Assembly (NCBI RefSeq): GCF_015679325.1
Contig: NZ_JADPVI010000002.1
Location: 362,798-426,797, forward strand
DNA length: 64,000 nt
Source of the DNA: Kaistella gelatinilytica
GTDB taxonomy: Bacteria; Bacteroidota; Bacteroidia; Flavobacteriales; Weeksellaceae
Direction: 5' to 3'
In this document: piece after piece, positions 16,130 to 25,015 of the stretch
How the letters are laid out: every line of letters starts with the position of its first letter
Position numbering within the stretch: position 1 is the stretch's first letter
Translations under genes and position numbers: made by a program
Notes under the pieces: model-generated
The model's input: only the letters and a program-made list of their open reading frames with translations
Told to the model about the DNA's origin: nothing
Databases searched by the model: none

Positions 16130-17341
16130 ATGAAAAACTTACAATTTTTACTCCTGTTTTTTACCGCTGTTTTATTCGGCCAGGATATTCGGAGCATTCA
16201 GCTTTTTAATCCAAAAACGAACGATGAAACTGCGGTGATCGGATTCAATGAGCAACTTATTCTAAAATTTGATGACCTTTCTAACTCGAGTACGGTTTAT
16301 CGATATACCTTGAAACATTTTGACCGGAACTGGCAAGATGATGGTTTGTTTTTTACAGAATTCGCGAACGGAAGTTTGAATGCGCTCATTGACCAGTATC
16401 AATATTCTTTCAATACTTTACAAGCTTACACCAATTACACTTTGACTTTTCCAAACAGTAAAATTCAGCCCAAGATTTCGGGTAATTTTGAAATTGTCGT
16501 TTATCTGGATTCTCCGAGTTCACCTCTTTTTACGAAAAGATTTTGTGTGGTTGAAGATGGGGCAAATGTGGCTTTAAATATTAGCAGAACTTCCAGCGCT
16601 AAAAATCCGAATATCAATCAGAGAGTTGAAGTGCAGGTCGTGGGAAATAATTCTTCGTTGATCCAGAATGCAAATTCAGCCAGTTTGAATGTGGTCCAAA
16701 ATAACAACTGGAATGTTGCAGTTAACAACCAAAAACCCAGTTCAACGCTGGGAAATAAATTGCTTTTTCAGCAGCTGAATCTATCTTTTCCGGGAAATAA
16801 TGAGTTTTATTATTTCGATAATAAAAATATGAATCAACCATTCGATATGGTTGCACAAGCCGAAACTTCGGAAGGGGTGAATTACACGTACCTGTATCCG
16901 GTTTGGGCTTTTCCGTTAAATTATCAATTTCAGCCCGATGTGAATGGAGCCTATTATTTCCGACGAAATGATTTGGGAATCGAGCGTATTGCCGATAAAG
17001 AAGGTGATTATTCCTGGGTCTATTTCTCTTTAGAATCTGAAAAAACCAGTCAGGAAATTTATGTTTTGGGCGGTTTTAATGATTTTATTCCAAGCAAAGA
17101 AAACCAGATGACTTATGATGAAAAATCAAAAAGATTTATCGCAAAAATTTATTTGAAACAGGGATTCTACAATTATATTCTGGCCACAAAAAACACCGAT
17201 GGAACTTTAAATTTTGGAGAAATCAACGGAAGTTTTTGGCAGACAGAAAATTTATACCAGGCTTTTTTATATTACCAACCATTCGGTAGAAATTACGACG
17301 GCTTAATTGGTTACGGAGAATTTCGAACTCCGGTCCGGTAA
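16130..17341 (+). CDS. Type IX secretion system plug protein (DUF5103 family)
   Basis: The 403-residue product starts with a signal peptide (LQFLLLFFTAVLFGQ). It then shows the DUF5103 pattern: IRSIQLFNPKTNDETAVI, SSTVYRYTLKHFDRNWQDDGL and an NGSLNALIDQYQYSFNTLQAYTNYTL block. Members in Flavobacterium close the SprA translocon from the periplasm and are called the T9SS plug. The C-terminal part (YVLGGFNDF, QGFYNYILAT) has a carbohydrate-binding-like beta fold. TATCTTCG, one base off the -7 consensus, ends 5 bases before the ATG. It indicates an active type IX system, in line with the sorting tail on the lipase at 47798. Confidence 0.87.
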   Translation: MKNLQFLLLFFTAVLFGQDIRSIQLFNPKTNDETAVIGFNEQLILKFDDLSNSSTVYRYTLKHFDRNWQDDGLFFTEFANGSLNALIDQYQYSFNTLQAYTNYTLTFPNSKIQPKISGNFEIVVYLDSPSSPLFTKRFCVVEDGANVALNISRTSSAKNPNINQRVEVQVVGNNSSLIQNANSASLNVVQNNNWNVAVNNQKPSSTLGNKLLFQQLNLSFPGNNEFYYFDNKNMNQPFDMVAQAETSEGVNYTYLYPVWAFPLNYQFQPDVNGAYYFRRNDLGIERIADKEGDYSWVYFSLESEKTSQEIYVLGGFNDFIPSKENQMTYDEKSKRFIAKIYLKQGFYNYILATKNTDGTLNFGEINGSFWQTENLYQAFLYYQPFGRNYDGLIGYGEFRTPVR

Positions 17342-17342
17342 G

Positions 17343-17720
17343 TTATTTTATTTTTTCTGTGGAAATAATTATTTTGAATCCATCTGGATCTTCAAAACAA
17401 TAACCCTTATTATTCCAGTAAGGATTTTTTGTTTTTAGTATGGGAACTTTAAAAATGCTCAAATTCTTCAGAATTTCGTCAACTGATGTTTGAGTTTTCG
17501 GATAAAAAACTAAGGCGTCATCTTCATCAAACGTGGACATAGGTTGTTCATTATTTTGCGTGAATTCCAAGTGCCAGTTTTCTCCTTCAATTCCCAGAAA
17601 AACGCCGTCATAACCATCATGATCATTAAATCGGCCGCGAATCTGAAAGCTTAGAACAGAGGTGTAAAACTTGATTATACTTTCAATTTTCTGCGTGTGT
17701 CTCGCATACCGGAATTCCAT
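17343..17720 (-). CDS. VOC (glyoxalase/bleomycin resistance) family protein
   Basis: A small vicinal-oxygen-chelate protein of 125 residues from the ATG at 17720 (MEFRYARHTQ). An upstream in-frame ATG would overlap hemH. It has the RHTQKIESIIKFYTSVLSF opening, a GVFLGIEGENWHLEFTQ strand with the metal-type His-x-Glu, and YCFEDPDGFKIIIST at the end. Substrate is unknown. It starts 13 bases after the hemH stop and is probably cotranscribed with it. Confidence 0.85.
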   Translation of the reverse strand: MEFRYARHTQKIESIIKFYTSVLSFQIRGRFNDHDGYDGVFLGIEGENWHLEFTQNNEQPMSTFDEDDALVFYPKTQTSVDEILKNLSIFKVPILKTKNPYWNNKGYCFEDPDGFKIIISTEKIK

Positions 17721-17733
17721 CTTCTGAATTTTT

Positions 17734-18762
17734 CTAAACCAGATAAAACTCGTGCAACTTCTCTTCACAGAGAGTTTTAACCACTTCAATCCAGCGGTCT
17801 TCATCATTCAAACAAGGAATATAATGAAAGTTTTCTCCGCCGCCATGTTCAAACTGCTCTTTACCTTCCACAGAGATCTCCTCCAAAGTTTCCAGGCAGT
17901 CAGAAACAAAAGCCGGACAAACAATTGCAAGATTTTTAATTCCTTTTTTTCCTAAACCTTCTAAAGTCTCATCGGTGTAAGGCTCCATCCATTTGTCACT
18001 TCCTAACCTGGATTGGAATGTAACCATGACTTTTTCTTTCGGTAAACCCAATTTTGCGATGACCTTCTCCGTCACTTTGAAACATTGATGACGGTAGCAA
18101 AACTGATGACTTGGATTTTCATCTCTCGAACAGCAATCGTTTAGATTACAGGTATTTGTAGGATCAGTTTTGTAGATATGTCTTTCCGGAACACCGTGAT
18201 AAGAGAATTGTAAGGCATCAAAATTCTCCGGTAATTTCTCCCGAATACTTTCTGCTAAACAATCAATATAAATTTCACGATTATAAAAGGGCTGAATATA
18301 ATTGACTTTAATATCAGGAAAATGTTTTTTACGAACTTCGTCGGCTTTTTCAATCACCGTTTCCGTAGTGCTCATAGCATATTGCGGATAAAGTGGGAAC
18401 AAAACAATTTCGGTAACACCTTGCTCCGTCAATTTTCGCATGCCTGTTTCAATGCTTGGTTCCGCATAACGCATCCCAATTTCTACGGGAACATCAACTA
18501 TTTTCTGCAACTTTTTCTTAATTCTTTCCGTAATGAAAATTAAAGGCGAACCTTCATCCGTCCAAACAGTTTCGTAAGCCGCAGCTGATTTTTTCGGACG
18601 AGTATTCAAAATAATTCCACGCACCAGTAAAGCCCGGAAAAACCATCGAAAATCGATAACTTTTTCATCCATTAAAAACTCATCCAGATATTCTTTTACA
18701 TCTGCTACTTTCGTCGATCTTGGTGAACCGAGGTTCACTAATAAAATTCCTTTCTTTGCCAT
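17734..18762 (-). CDS. hemH: Ferrochelatase
   Basis: HemH inserts ferrous iron into protoporphyrin IX in the last step of heme synthesis. The 342-residue product has the family opening GILLVNLGSPRS, the catalytic His in FSYHGVPERH, and the RCC-like cluster CNLNDCCSRDENPSHQFCYRHQC, which carries extra cysteines as in iron-sulfur-type ferrochelatases. LGSDKWMEPYTDETL and the VCPAFVSDCLETLEEI helix are intact. It is the first gene of a likely two-gene unit with the VOC protein. A dispersed repeat fills the gap to the upstream NifU-like gene. Confidence 0.94.
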   Translation of the reverse strand: MAKKGILLVNLGSPRSTKVADVKEYLDEFLMDEKVIDFRWFFRALLVRGIILNTRPKKSAAAYETVWTDEGSPLIFITERIKKKLQKIVDVPVEIGMRYAEPSIETGMRKLTEQGVTEIVLFPLYPQYAMSTTETVIEKADEVRKKHFPDIKVNYIQPFYNREIYIDCLAESIREKLPENFDALQFSYHGVPERHIYKTDPTNTCNLNDCCSRDENPSHQFCYRHQCFKVTEKVIAKLGLPKEKVMVTFQSRLGSDKWMEPYTDETLEGLGKKGIKNLAIVCPAFVSDCLETLEEISVEGKEQFEHGGGENFHYIPCLNDEDRWIEVVKTLCEEKLHEFYLV

Positions 18763-18771
18763 TTATTATTT

Positions 18772-18865
18772 CTTTGGACGCCTTTTTCCGCCTTCCACTC
18801 CCGCTTTTTTACAAATACCGCTTCGAATTATTTATAAAAAGAGCTCCGTTCAAGTCGGGGCGCAA
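18772..18865. repeat. Dispersed intergenic repeat, copy 2 of the 4625 family
   Basis: It shares TTTGGACGCCTTTTTCCG, CTTCCACTCCCGCTTTTTT and AGAGCTCCGTTCAAG blocks with 4625-4732; the centre differs. It again lies 3' of a minus-strand gene (the NifU-like gene) and just upstream of hemH. Confidence 0.75.
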
Positions 18866-18930
18866 CAATTATATTTTTAAAAAACTATTTCACAAAATGA
18901 AGATGATCATCCATCTTTAAACTCCCATCA

Positions 18931-19809
18931 TTAACCATTCACCGCTTCTACTTTCTCTACCAATTCAGGAACAAACTGTTTCAAAAGATTTTCTATTCCA
19001 CCTTTTAGAGTTGCCGTCGAACTTGGACAACCTGAACAAGCTCCCTGCAATAACATTTTTGCGGTCTTTGTTTCCGGAACATATTCCATTAATGAAATTT
19101 TTCCACCATCAGCTTCTACAGCCGGTGCAACATATTCGGTTAAGATATCAGAAATCTTTTGTTCGGTTTCCGTATATTCTCTGTTGATTAAATTTTCAAC
19201 GGGACTATCATGCTTTTGTGGACTTGCGTTAGAAATTTTACCCCCATTTTGTAAATATTCAGTGATAAAAGTTCGCACAGCAACCATTACTTCATGCCAT
19301 TCTACGGAGACATTTTTGGTAACTGCCACAAAATTATCGGAGATAAAAACCTCTTTTGTAAACTCAAACTGATCAAAAATTGCTTTTGCCAACGGAACTT
19401 CTGCTGCATCTTCTATATTTTTGACTTCCACAAAACCATCCAGCAAAACTCTGGTCGAAACAAATTTCATCACCATCGGATTTGGAGTCATTTCTGCAAA
19501 GATCTGCTCAACTTCTGCTTTCTTCTGAAGATAAACTCTTGGATTTGCCTCTAATTCCTCTTCGATGATTCCTTTTAAAGGCTCAACTACATTTTCCCAA
19601 TCGACACCATCTTGTTTTGCAACAGCAATAAAGTTAGCGGTGATAAAAATTCTTTCAACAAAAGGATAAACGAAAAGTTTCTTCGCCAACGGAATTTCTG
19701 AAATATCAGAATTTCGGTCTATTTCCAAAGAACCCGGCATCAAGTTGTAATCTGCGACAAACTTCATCACTTTTGGGTTTTCTGTAGGCTCTATAATAAT
19801 TGGTCTCAT
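18931..19809 (-). CDS. NifU-like Fe-S scaffold protein with duplicated N-terminal domain
   Basis: A 292-residue Fe-S cluster carrier. Two consecutive copies of the Nfu N-terminal domain are visible. The first is about residues 1-95 (TENPKVMKFVADYNLMPGSLEI...PLAKKLF). The second is about 105-195 (TPNPMVMKFVSTRVLLDGFVEV...PLAKAIF). About residues 215-285 are the NifU C-terminal domain with YVAPAVEADGGKISLMEY and the cluster ligands GACSGCPSSTATLKGGIE (Cys-x-x-Cys). The domain transfers Fe-S clusters to apo-enzymes such as NadA. A -7 box TATTTTTG (minus, 19832-19839) lies 22 bases before the ATG. Confidence 0.9.
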   Translation of the reverse strand: MRPIIIEPTENPKVMKFVADYNLMPGSLEIDRNSDISEIPLAKKLFVYPFVERIFITANFIAVAKQDGVDWENVVEPLKGIIEEELEANPRVYLQKKAEVEQIFAEMTPNPMVMKFVSTRVLLDGFVEVKNIEDAAEVPLAKAIFDQFEFTKEVFISDNFVAVTKNVSVEWHEVMVAVRTFITEYLQNGGKISNASPQKHDSPVENLINREYTETEQKISDILTEYVAPAVEADGGKISLMEYVPETKTAKMLLQGACSGCPSSTATLKGGIENLLKQFVPELVEKVEAVNG

Positions 19810-19831
19810 TTTATTTCCTTAAATTTGAGTA

Positions 19832-19839
19832 CAAAAATA
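19832..19839 (-). promoter_or_regulatory. -7 box of the NifU-like gene
   Basis: Minus strand TATTTTTG, full TAnnTTTG match, 22 bases upstream of the start. Confidence 0.55.
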
Positions 19840-19995
19840 CGGATAAGAATTTAGATTTTATTGGTCATGTTTTAGACCTTATCAATGAGTGATATCAGGA
19901 GAAATCTGATGATAGATAATGATTTTTTCTAAAGACGGTACTTAACATTACGAAACACTAAACTTTAATCCTTTTAATCAAATTAAAAAAATAGT

Positions 19996-20520
19996 ATGGC
20001 ATTAATAAAAGAACTTTTAGGCAAAACACCTCAAATCGGCGCGGATACTTTTTTAGCAGAAACGGCAACAATTATTGGAGATGTGAAGATGGGAAAAGAA
20101 TGCAGCATTTGGTATAATGCGGTAATTCGGGGAGACGTGAATTATATTACAATGGGCGACAAGGTAAATGTGCAGGACAATGCGATGTTACACTGCACTT
20201 TTGAAAAATTTCCGCTTATTATTGGTGATAATGTTTCCATCGGTCACAACGCAATTGTTCACGGTTGCAAGATCCACGACAATGTTTTGATCGGAATGGG
20301 CGCAATTGTGATGGATGATTGCCTCGTAGAAAGCAACTCGATCGTTGGTGCGGGATCAGTTGTTATTCAGGGAACTCACGTAAAATCTGGAGAAGTTTGG
20401 GCCGGAACACCTGCTCACAAAATCAAAGATATTTCCGAGGAATTACTGGAAGGTGAAGTGAATCGCATTGCCAATAATTATGTGAAATATTCGGGTTGGT
20501 ACAAAGAAGGTGGACAGTAG
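19996..20520 (+). CDS. Gamma carbonic anhydrase family protein
   Basis: A 174-residue left-handed beta-helix protein of the gamma carbonic anhydrase / PaaY group. Hexapeptide turns run from about residue 15 to 135 (TATIIGDVKMGKECSIWYNAVIRGDV and following). Metal-ligand histidines are seen in NAMLHCTFEK, VSIGHNAIVHGC, with the expected spacing. RGD and QDNAMLH are family hallmarks. Whether it hydrates CO2 in vivo is uncertain, because many relatives act on acyl-CoA or are inactive. It is monocistronic. Confidence 0.9.
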   Translation: MALIKELLGKTPQIGADTFLAETATIIGDVKMGKECSIWYNAVIRGDVNYITMGDKVNVQDNAMLHCTFEKFPLIIGDNVSIGHNAIVHGCKIHDNVLIGMGAIVMDDCLVESNSIVGAGSVVIQGTHVKSGEVWAGTPAHKIKDISEELLEGEVNRIANNYVKYSGWYKEGGQ

Positions 20521-20585
20521 ATCGTGAAATTATTTGGTGAAATAGAAGCTTTGACAGGGTTTTATAAAGCAAATTATTATGCTTT

Positions 20586-21044
20586 TTATTGCACTTGAGC
20601 GACTGAAGAATTGCCGTTCACCAAAACCGCTTTTCCATCCTGACATTTTATTTCCGTAGGTTCAGCGACAATTGAACAGTCAGACATTAATTTGTACTTT
20701 TTGTTAAAGGCTGATTGCATCTCCGTAAATTTTTGAACTTTGGGTAAAATCTCTGCTTCAATTTTCTTCGGATAAGCAATATAAGAACTCGGTCCACCAC
20801 ATGGTTTTGCGCCAATTGCAGTGTAAGCGAAATTGGCTGAACCGTCGCAAGTTTCTCTTTGAGCCATCGAATCAATTTCTTTGATGAGCACACTTAACTG
20901 TTGCTGATCCGCTTGTTGATTCAAATTGTTTTCAGGTTTTAAAGCGATATCTTTCGGAAGATTATCGGTAATTTCTGCCGTAGTTTTTGATTTGCAGGCG
21001 AACAAAGATAAAGAGGCGATTGCAAGAATTAGGACCGTTCTCAT
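20586..21044 (-). CDS. Uncharacterised lipoprotein
   Basis: A 152-residue protein with a lipoprotein signal (MRTVLILAIASLSLFAC, Cys 17). After a Lys/Thr/Asn-rich linker it carries a compact domain with four conserved-looking cysteines (ETCDGSANF, AKPCGGPSSY, MSDCSIV, EIKCQDGK), which could form two disulfides. A helix rich in Lys and Glu lies between. I do not recognise a named family. A -7 box TATTTTTG (minus strand, 21070-21077) supports the start. A weak hairpin (20568-20588) separates it from the convergent carbonic anhydrase gene. Confidence 0.75.
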   Translation of the reverse strand: MRTVLILAIASLSLFACKSKTTAEITDNLPKDIALKPENNLNQQADQQQLSVLIKEIDSMAQRETCDGSANFAYTAIGAKPCGGPSSYIAYPKKIEAEILPKVQKFTEMQSAFNKKYKLMSDCSIVAEPTEIKCQDGKAVLVNGNSSVAQVQ

Positions 21045-21069
21045 TTTGAATTATTTTTAAACTTGCGTG

Positions 21070-21077
21070 CAAAAATA
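21070..21077 (-). promoter_or_regulatory. -7 box of the lipoprotein gene at 20586
   Basis: Minus strand TATTTTTG followed by CA, 25 bases before the ATG at 21044. Confidence 0.55.
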
Positions 21078-21192
21078 AGACCTTTTAGAAAAATTGTCAA
21101 CAAATAAAATCAGATCATCTGTAAAAGTTTAATTCTTACAAAGCATCTCCATTTTTAAGAAACTTTATAAAAAATGTGGATTCTGGTTTTAT

Positions 21193-22053
21193 TCAGGGAT
21201 TACAATGATCGCAATACATCGGATCTTCCACCATGATGTCGTGTGGAAATTTGTTTTCATCGGAGAAGTCGCAGTGTTTGCAAACGGAAATATAACTTAA
21301 GACAGAGCGTGTTGGACGGTGACATGAACTACAGGGCAAACCTTTTTTGGAAGAAGTTATTCCAAATCCTGGCATCTTGCATTCTGGACATAAAGAATTG
21401 ATTTTTTCCACTAATTTTTTCGCCGCATTTTCGATGACTTTCATCCGGGAAGGATTGTACATTGCTCTCATATCCGTTTCCGCATACACTTCATGAAATT
21501 CTGCTGATAATTTATTGAAGGTATCTTTGAGTGTAGAAATATCATTGATTCCTTTAAAAATAGAGTCATTTTCATCGGGCGATTTCCGAAGAATCATTGC
21601 GTGAGAAGGAAAATGAACCGAGTTTGCAAATTGCAAAAGTTCATCAACATTTTTAATTGATTTACCACTGAAGTTCGTTTCGGTACTTAATTCCCGAACG
21701 ATAATTTCCAGATTATTTTTTTTATCAATAAAAATGAGAAATTCCTCATCGGCACTGCTAAAAAAAACCATTGGATGCGGACCAAACGAACCTTCGCTCG
21801 CGATTCCCAGTTCACAATGATTGAGCTCCATGGCTTTCAAACATTTCTCTCTTACTGTTGAAATGACGTCGTGCTTTCTTTCAATTTCTCCCGTAAAAGT
21901 TCCCAAAAGGTCAGTATCAAAATTTTCATCAACAAAACAGATAGCTCCTAGATATTTTTCCACGATCGGTGCAATCACAGATTCTTTACCATGTTTCGTC
22001 GCAATAATTAATCTTCTATCTTTAAAGGAGATTTGTTTAGTATCAGCACTCAT
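21193..22053 (-). CDS. DUF6671 family protein with C-terminal zinc-ribbon-like cysteines
   Basis: A 286-residue cytoplasmic protein of a family I associate with DUF6671. The N-terminal part begins RRLIIATKHGKESVIAPIVEK and contains ELGIASEGSFGPHPMVFF, a pattern reminiscent of nucleotide or small-molecule binding. The C-terminal 70 residues hold paired cysteines (CPEC, CSSC, CKHC, CDHC) that would bind two zinc ions. Function is unknown. It follows sua5 by 11 bases on the same strand and is probably cotranscribed, which suggests but does not prove an RNA-related role. Confidence 0.75.
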   Translation of the reverse strand: MSADTKQISFKDRRLIIATKHGKESVIAPIVEKYLGAICFVDENFDTDLLGTFTGEIERKHDVISTVREKCLKAMELNHCELGIASEGSFGPHPMVFFSSADEEFLIFIDKKNNLEIIVRELSTETNFSGKSIKNVDELLQFANSVHFPSHAMILRKSPDENDSIFKGINDISTLKDTFNKLSAEFHEVYAETDMRAMYNPSRMKVIENAAKKLVEKINSLCPECKMPGFGITSSKKGLPCSSCHRPTRSVLSYISVCKHCDFSDENKFPHDIMVEDPMYCDHCNP

Positions 22054-22064
22054 CTTAAAATTAA

Positions 22065-23018
22065 TTATTTTTCTGTAGCGCGTTGCAAACGGTCATTGAT
22101 CGACACTCCGAGATCAAAATCAGGTAATCTCTCCGCTATAATAAGATCTAATCCAAGTTTGTCTAAATGATGCAGTGATTCGTACAAATTCGCCGCAGCT
22201 TCTTTAAGATCGCCACTTGGAGACAAAACTTTTTGATAAACATCTTCAGAAGCCTGAACATTTTTAGAAAAAAGCAAAACTCCAATTTTTTTGTCAGGAA
22301 ATAATTTTAAAAATTCTTCCACATCATTTTCCAGATAAGTTGGCGTGTTCGGCGCATAATGCCTCAACAACATTCCGGGAGCATTTGGAGCGATCTCGTC
22401 TTTATTTCTAATGATTATTTTTCCGACAACCTTTTCAATTTCCTCTGTGGAAATCGCGCCAAATCGGTATAAAATCGGCTCGTCTTCTTCAAAACCTATG
22501 ATGGTAGATTCGATTCCATTTTTACAATCGCCGCCTTCCAAAACCATTTGTAATTTCTCCCCAAAATATTCCGCTACATGAATGGCTTTTGTTGGACTTA
22601 TACTACCGAAAGGATTTGCACTCGGCGCTGCTAAAGGAAAATTTAGAGAGCGTAATAATTCTAATGTCACCGAATGATTCGGCATTCTTACCGCGACAGA
22701 ATCTTTTCCGGCAGTAACGAGATCAGGAACAGATTCATTTTTTTTTAAAACTAAAGTTAAGGGTCCCGGCCAAAAATGTTCCGCCAGTAATTTCGCTTTC
22801 GAAGGAAGGATTTTCACCAGCTCTTCCAGTTGATTCAAACTGTGAATATGAACGATCAACGGATTAAAAAACGGTCGTTTCTTCATTTCGAAAATCTTCT
22901 TTACCGCTTTTTCACTAAAAATATTCGCTGCTAAACCGTAAACCGTTTCCGTTGGAATTGCGACCAATTCTTCATCTTTTAAAATTTCAACCGCTTTGGA
23001 AATCTCATTCGAAATCAT
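22065..23018 (-). CDS. sua5: L-threonylcarbamoyladenylate synthase, Sua5 type
   Basis: This enzyme makes threonylcarbamoyl-AMP from threonine, bicarbonate and ATP for the t6A modification at position 37 of ANN-decoding tRNAs. The 317-residue product has the YrdC domain (about residues 1-200): PTETVYGLAANIF, KKRPFFNPLIVHIHS, RMPNHSVTLELL and PSANPFGSISPT. The Sua5 C-terminal domain (about 215-315) starts APGMLLRHYAPNTP. The length fits Sua5 rather than short TsaC. It is the second gene of a minus-strand group with the small 94-residue protein upstream and DUF6671 downstream. Confidence 0.92.
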   Translation of the reverse strand: MISNEISKAVEILKDEELVAIPTETVYGLAANIFSEKAVKKIFEMKKRPFFNPLIVHIHSLNQLEELVKILPSKAKLLAEHFWPGPLTLVLKKNESVPDLVTAGKDSVAVRMPNHSVTLELLRSLNFPLAAPSANPFGSISPTKAIHVAEYFGEKLQMVLEGGDCKNGIESTIIGFEEDEPILYRFGAISTEEIEKVVGKIIIRNKDEIAPNAPGMLLRHYAPNTPTYLENDVEEFLKLFPDKKIGVLLFSKNVQASEDVYQKVLSPSGDLKEAAANLYESLHHLDKLGLDLIIAERLPDFDLGVSINDRLQRATEK

Positions 23019-23080
23019 AATTTTAGTTCTGTATTTTATTCGTTATTAAAAATGCATTTAAAGTTTGTCGCAGTTGGTCG

Positions 23081-23365
23081 TCAATTTTCATCGATCAGAT
23101 GCAGGGAAATTTGTGATCTTATTTCTAAAATTTTCCCTTCTTTTTCTGCTGAGTCAATCACTTTTGAAATCGCTTCCAAAGTTTCTTTCAGTTGCGCAAT
23201 TCTTTTTAATGCCGATTCATCTTCTCTGCCGAAACGTTCCTGAGAACTAAAATTTTTCATCCGGTGAAAACGCATTTTACTTTTGTAAATACTGAAGAGT
23301 ATTTCGCGGCTTTCTTTAGGTAAAAATTCGCCCTCAATTAGGGTAAAAGTTTGTTGATGTTCCAT
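23081..23365 (-). CDS. Small uncharacterised charged protein
   Basis: A 94-residue product from the ATG at 23365 (MEHQQTFTLIEGEFLPKESREIL). The longer frame from 23434 adds 23 residues that overlap promoter-like DNA and the icd terminator region, so it is not preferred. Residues 20-45 are basic (YKSKMRFHRMKNFSSQERFGRED), and residues 45-80 form a probable coiled coil (RIAQLKETLEAISKVIDSAEKE). I recognise no family. It sits 62 bases upstream of sua5 on the same strand. Confidence 0.6.
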   Translation of the reverse strand: MEHQQTFTLIEGEFLPKESREILFSIYKSKMRFHRMKNFSSQERFGREDESALKRIAQLKETLEAISKVIDSAEKEGKILEIRSQISLHLIDEN

Positions 23366-23421
23366 TAATGATAATTTTGAATTGAAGATTTTGCACGGAG
23401 AAAAAATAGTATTAGTTTTAA

Positions 23422-23454
23422 AAATAAAGTCCAATACAGGATCGGACTTTATTT
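23422..23454 (-). terminator. Terminator of icd
   Basis: AAATAAAGTCC pairs with GGACTTTATTT around an 11-base loop. On the minus strand it is followed by a T run and lies 40 bases after the icd stop. Confidence 0.8.
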
Positions 23455-23493
23455 ACACACAATTACTAAAAAAATTTAAACTTGATTCTTATT

Positions 23494-24930
23494 TTACTGA
23501 CCTTGACCTAAAGAGTACGCTGCTTTACCATCAAACTCATAGAGATTTTCGGTTTTAACGACGTCTATTTTAGCGTCTAAAGCTTTAGCTAATAAAGTGA
23601 TAATATTATTTTTGTACAGCGTTTTTCCCGGTTGTGCCTGATAACGACATCTCCAGTGATCGGTGCAGAATGTCTCAGAAAAACCTTCCGGCCAAACCTT
23701 AATTCCTCTATTGGTGATCATAGTCAAATGCTTGTTTTCGGTATTGATGCTCTGTAATTTTTCCGCCAGTTCATTCGGATCGGTTCCTCTCCAGTCGACA
23801 AATAGATCTACGCCAACCAGTTGCTTATTCATTGCAGGTTTCTTTACATATTTCGGTAGATTGAGGACCGCATCTTTTACAAATTTGACAGGTTTCAAAA
23901 CGGAAGGTTCATGACCTAAATTTTTGATGACCGCATCTGCAAACTCGCTTGTTCCGACCTTTTCTTTGCTGACTCCGTCTTTAAAAATATCATAAGTGTG
24001 AATTCCATCTTCGATTGTTTTTAACCAAGCGTTTTGTACTTTTTCAGCAACGTCTGTTTGTCCGATATGATTCAACATCATAATTGAACCTTGCAGCAAA
24101 CCTGAAGGATTCGCCAGATTTTGTCCGGCACGTCTCGGCGCAGAACCGTGAATCGCTTCGAACATCGCACATTCTTCGCCGATATTTGCAGAACCTGCTA
24201 AACCAACTGAACCTGCGATCTGTGCCGCGATATCTGAGATCACGTCTCCGTATAAATTTAAAGTCACGATCACATCAAAAATTTCTGGCGTATCTGCCAT
24301 TTTAGCCGCGCCGATATCGATGATCCAGTGCTCGTTCTCGATTTCCGGATATTCTAAAGCGATCTCATCAAAAACTTTGTGGAATAATCCATCGGTTTGC
24401 TTCATGATATTATCTTTCGTGAAGCAAGTCACTTTTTTTCTGCCATAAACTTTAGCGTATTCAAAAGCATAACGAATGATTTTTTCACAACCTGGACGAC
24501 TGATCAGTTTTAAACACTGAACAACTTCATCTGTTTGCTGATGTTCTATTCCACCATAAAGATCTTCTTCATTCTCGCGGACAATGACAATATCCATTTC
24601 ATGATGTTTCGTTTCAACAAAAGGATACAAACTCATGCAAGGTCGCACGTTGGAATATAATCCGAGAAATTTTCTGGTGGTCACATTCAAACTTTTATAA
24701 CCGCCGCCTTGAGGAGTCGTGATGGGCGCTTTCAAAAAAACTTTGTTTCTTCTGATCGTATCCCAGGATTCGGAGGCAATTCCGTTATTATTTCCGGCGA
24801 GATATACTTTTTCGCCGACCGGGATTTCATCGATCTCGATCTGCGCTCCTGCTGCCATGATAATTTTCAAAGTGGCATCCATAATTTCTGGTCCAATGCC
24901 GTCTCCTTTTGCTACTGTAATTCTTGTCAT
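23494..24930 (-). CDS. icd: NADP-type isocitrate dehydrogenase (long form)
   Basis: Icd oxidatively decarboxylates isocitrate to 2-oxoglutarate in the TCA cycle. The 478-residue product begins with the isocitrate/isopropylmalate dehydrogenase core: AKGDGIGPEIMDA, the substrate loop NVTTRKFLGLYSNVRPC, IVRENEEDLYGGIEH, the NLYGDVISDIAAQIAGSVGLAGSANIG stretch and EAIHGSAPRRAGQNLANPSG. After about residue 335 it carries an extra C-terminal domain of about 140 residues (KQLVGVDLFVDW...), as in Thermus-like and alpha-proteobacterial-like long enzymes. Cofactor preference is inferred from the family. It is divergent from a LysR regulator and sealed by a terminator. Confidence 0.9.
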   Translation of the reverse strand: MTRITVAKGDGIGPEIMDATLKIIMAAGAQIEIDEIPVGEKVYLAGNNNGIASESWDTIRRNKVFLKAPITTPQGGGYKSLNVTTRKFLGLYSNVRPCMSLYPFVETKHHEMDIVIVRENEEDLYGGIEHQQTDEVVQCLKLISRPGCEKIIRYAFEYAKVYGRKKVTCFTKDNIMKQTDGLFHKVFDEIALEYPEIENEHWIIDIGAAKMADTPEIFDVIVTLNLYGDVISDIAAQIAGSVGLAGSANIGEECAMFEAIHGSAPRRAGQNLANPSGLLQGSIMMLNHIGQTDVAEKVQNAWLKTIEDGIHTYDIFKDGVSKEKVGTSEFADAVIKNLGHEPSVLKPVKFVKDAVLNLPKYVKKPAMNKQLVGVDLFVDWRGTDPNELAEKLQSINTENKHLTMITNRGIKVWPEGFSETFCTDHWRCRYQAQPGKTLYKNNIITLLAKALDAKIDVVKTENLYEFDGKAAYSLGQGQ

Positions 24931-24983
24931 TTTATTTTTTTTGATGGGACAAATTTGGAGTTTCTAATTCATATATTTTTATT

Positions 24984-24991
24984 TATATTTG
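24984..24991 (+). promoter_or_regulatory. -7 box of the LysR gene
   Basis: TATATTTG, full match, ends 24 bases before the ATG at 25016 within the 85-base divergent gap shared with icd. Confidence 0.55.
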
Positions 24992-25015
24992 TAATACTAT
25001 CCATAAATAATTTTT

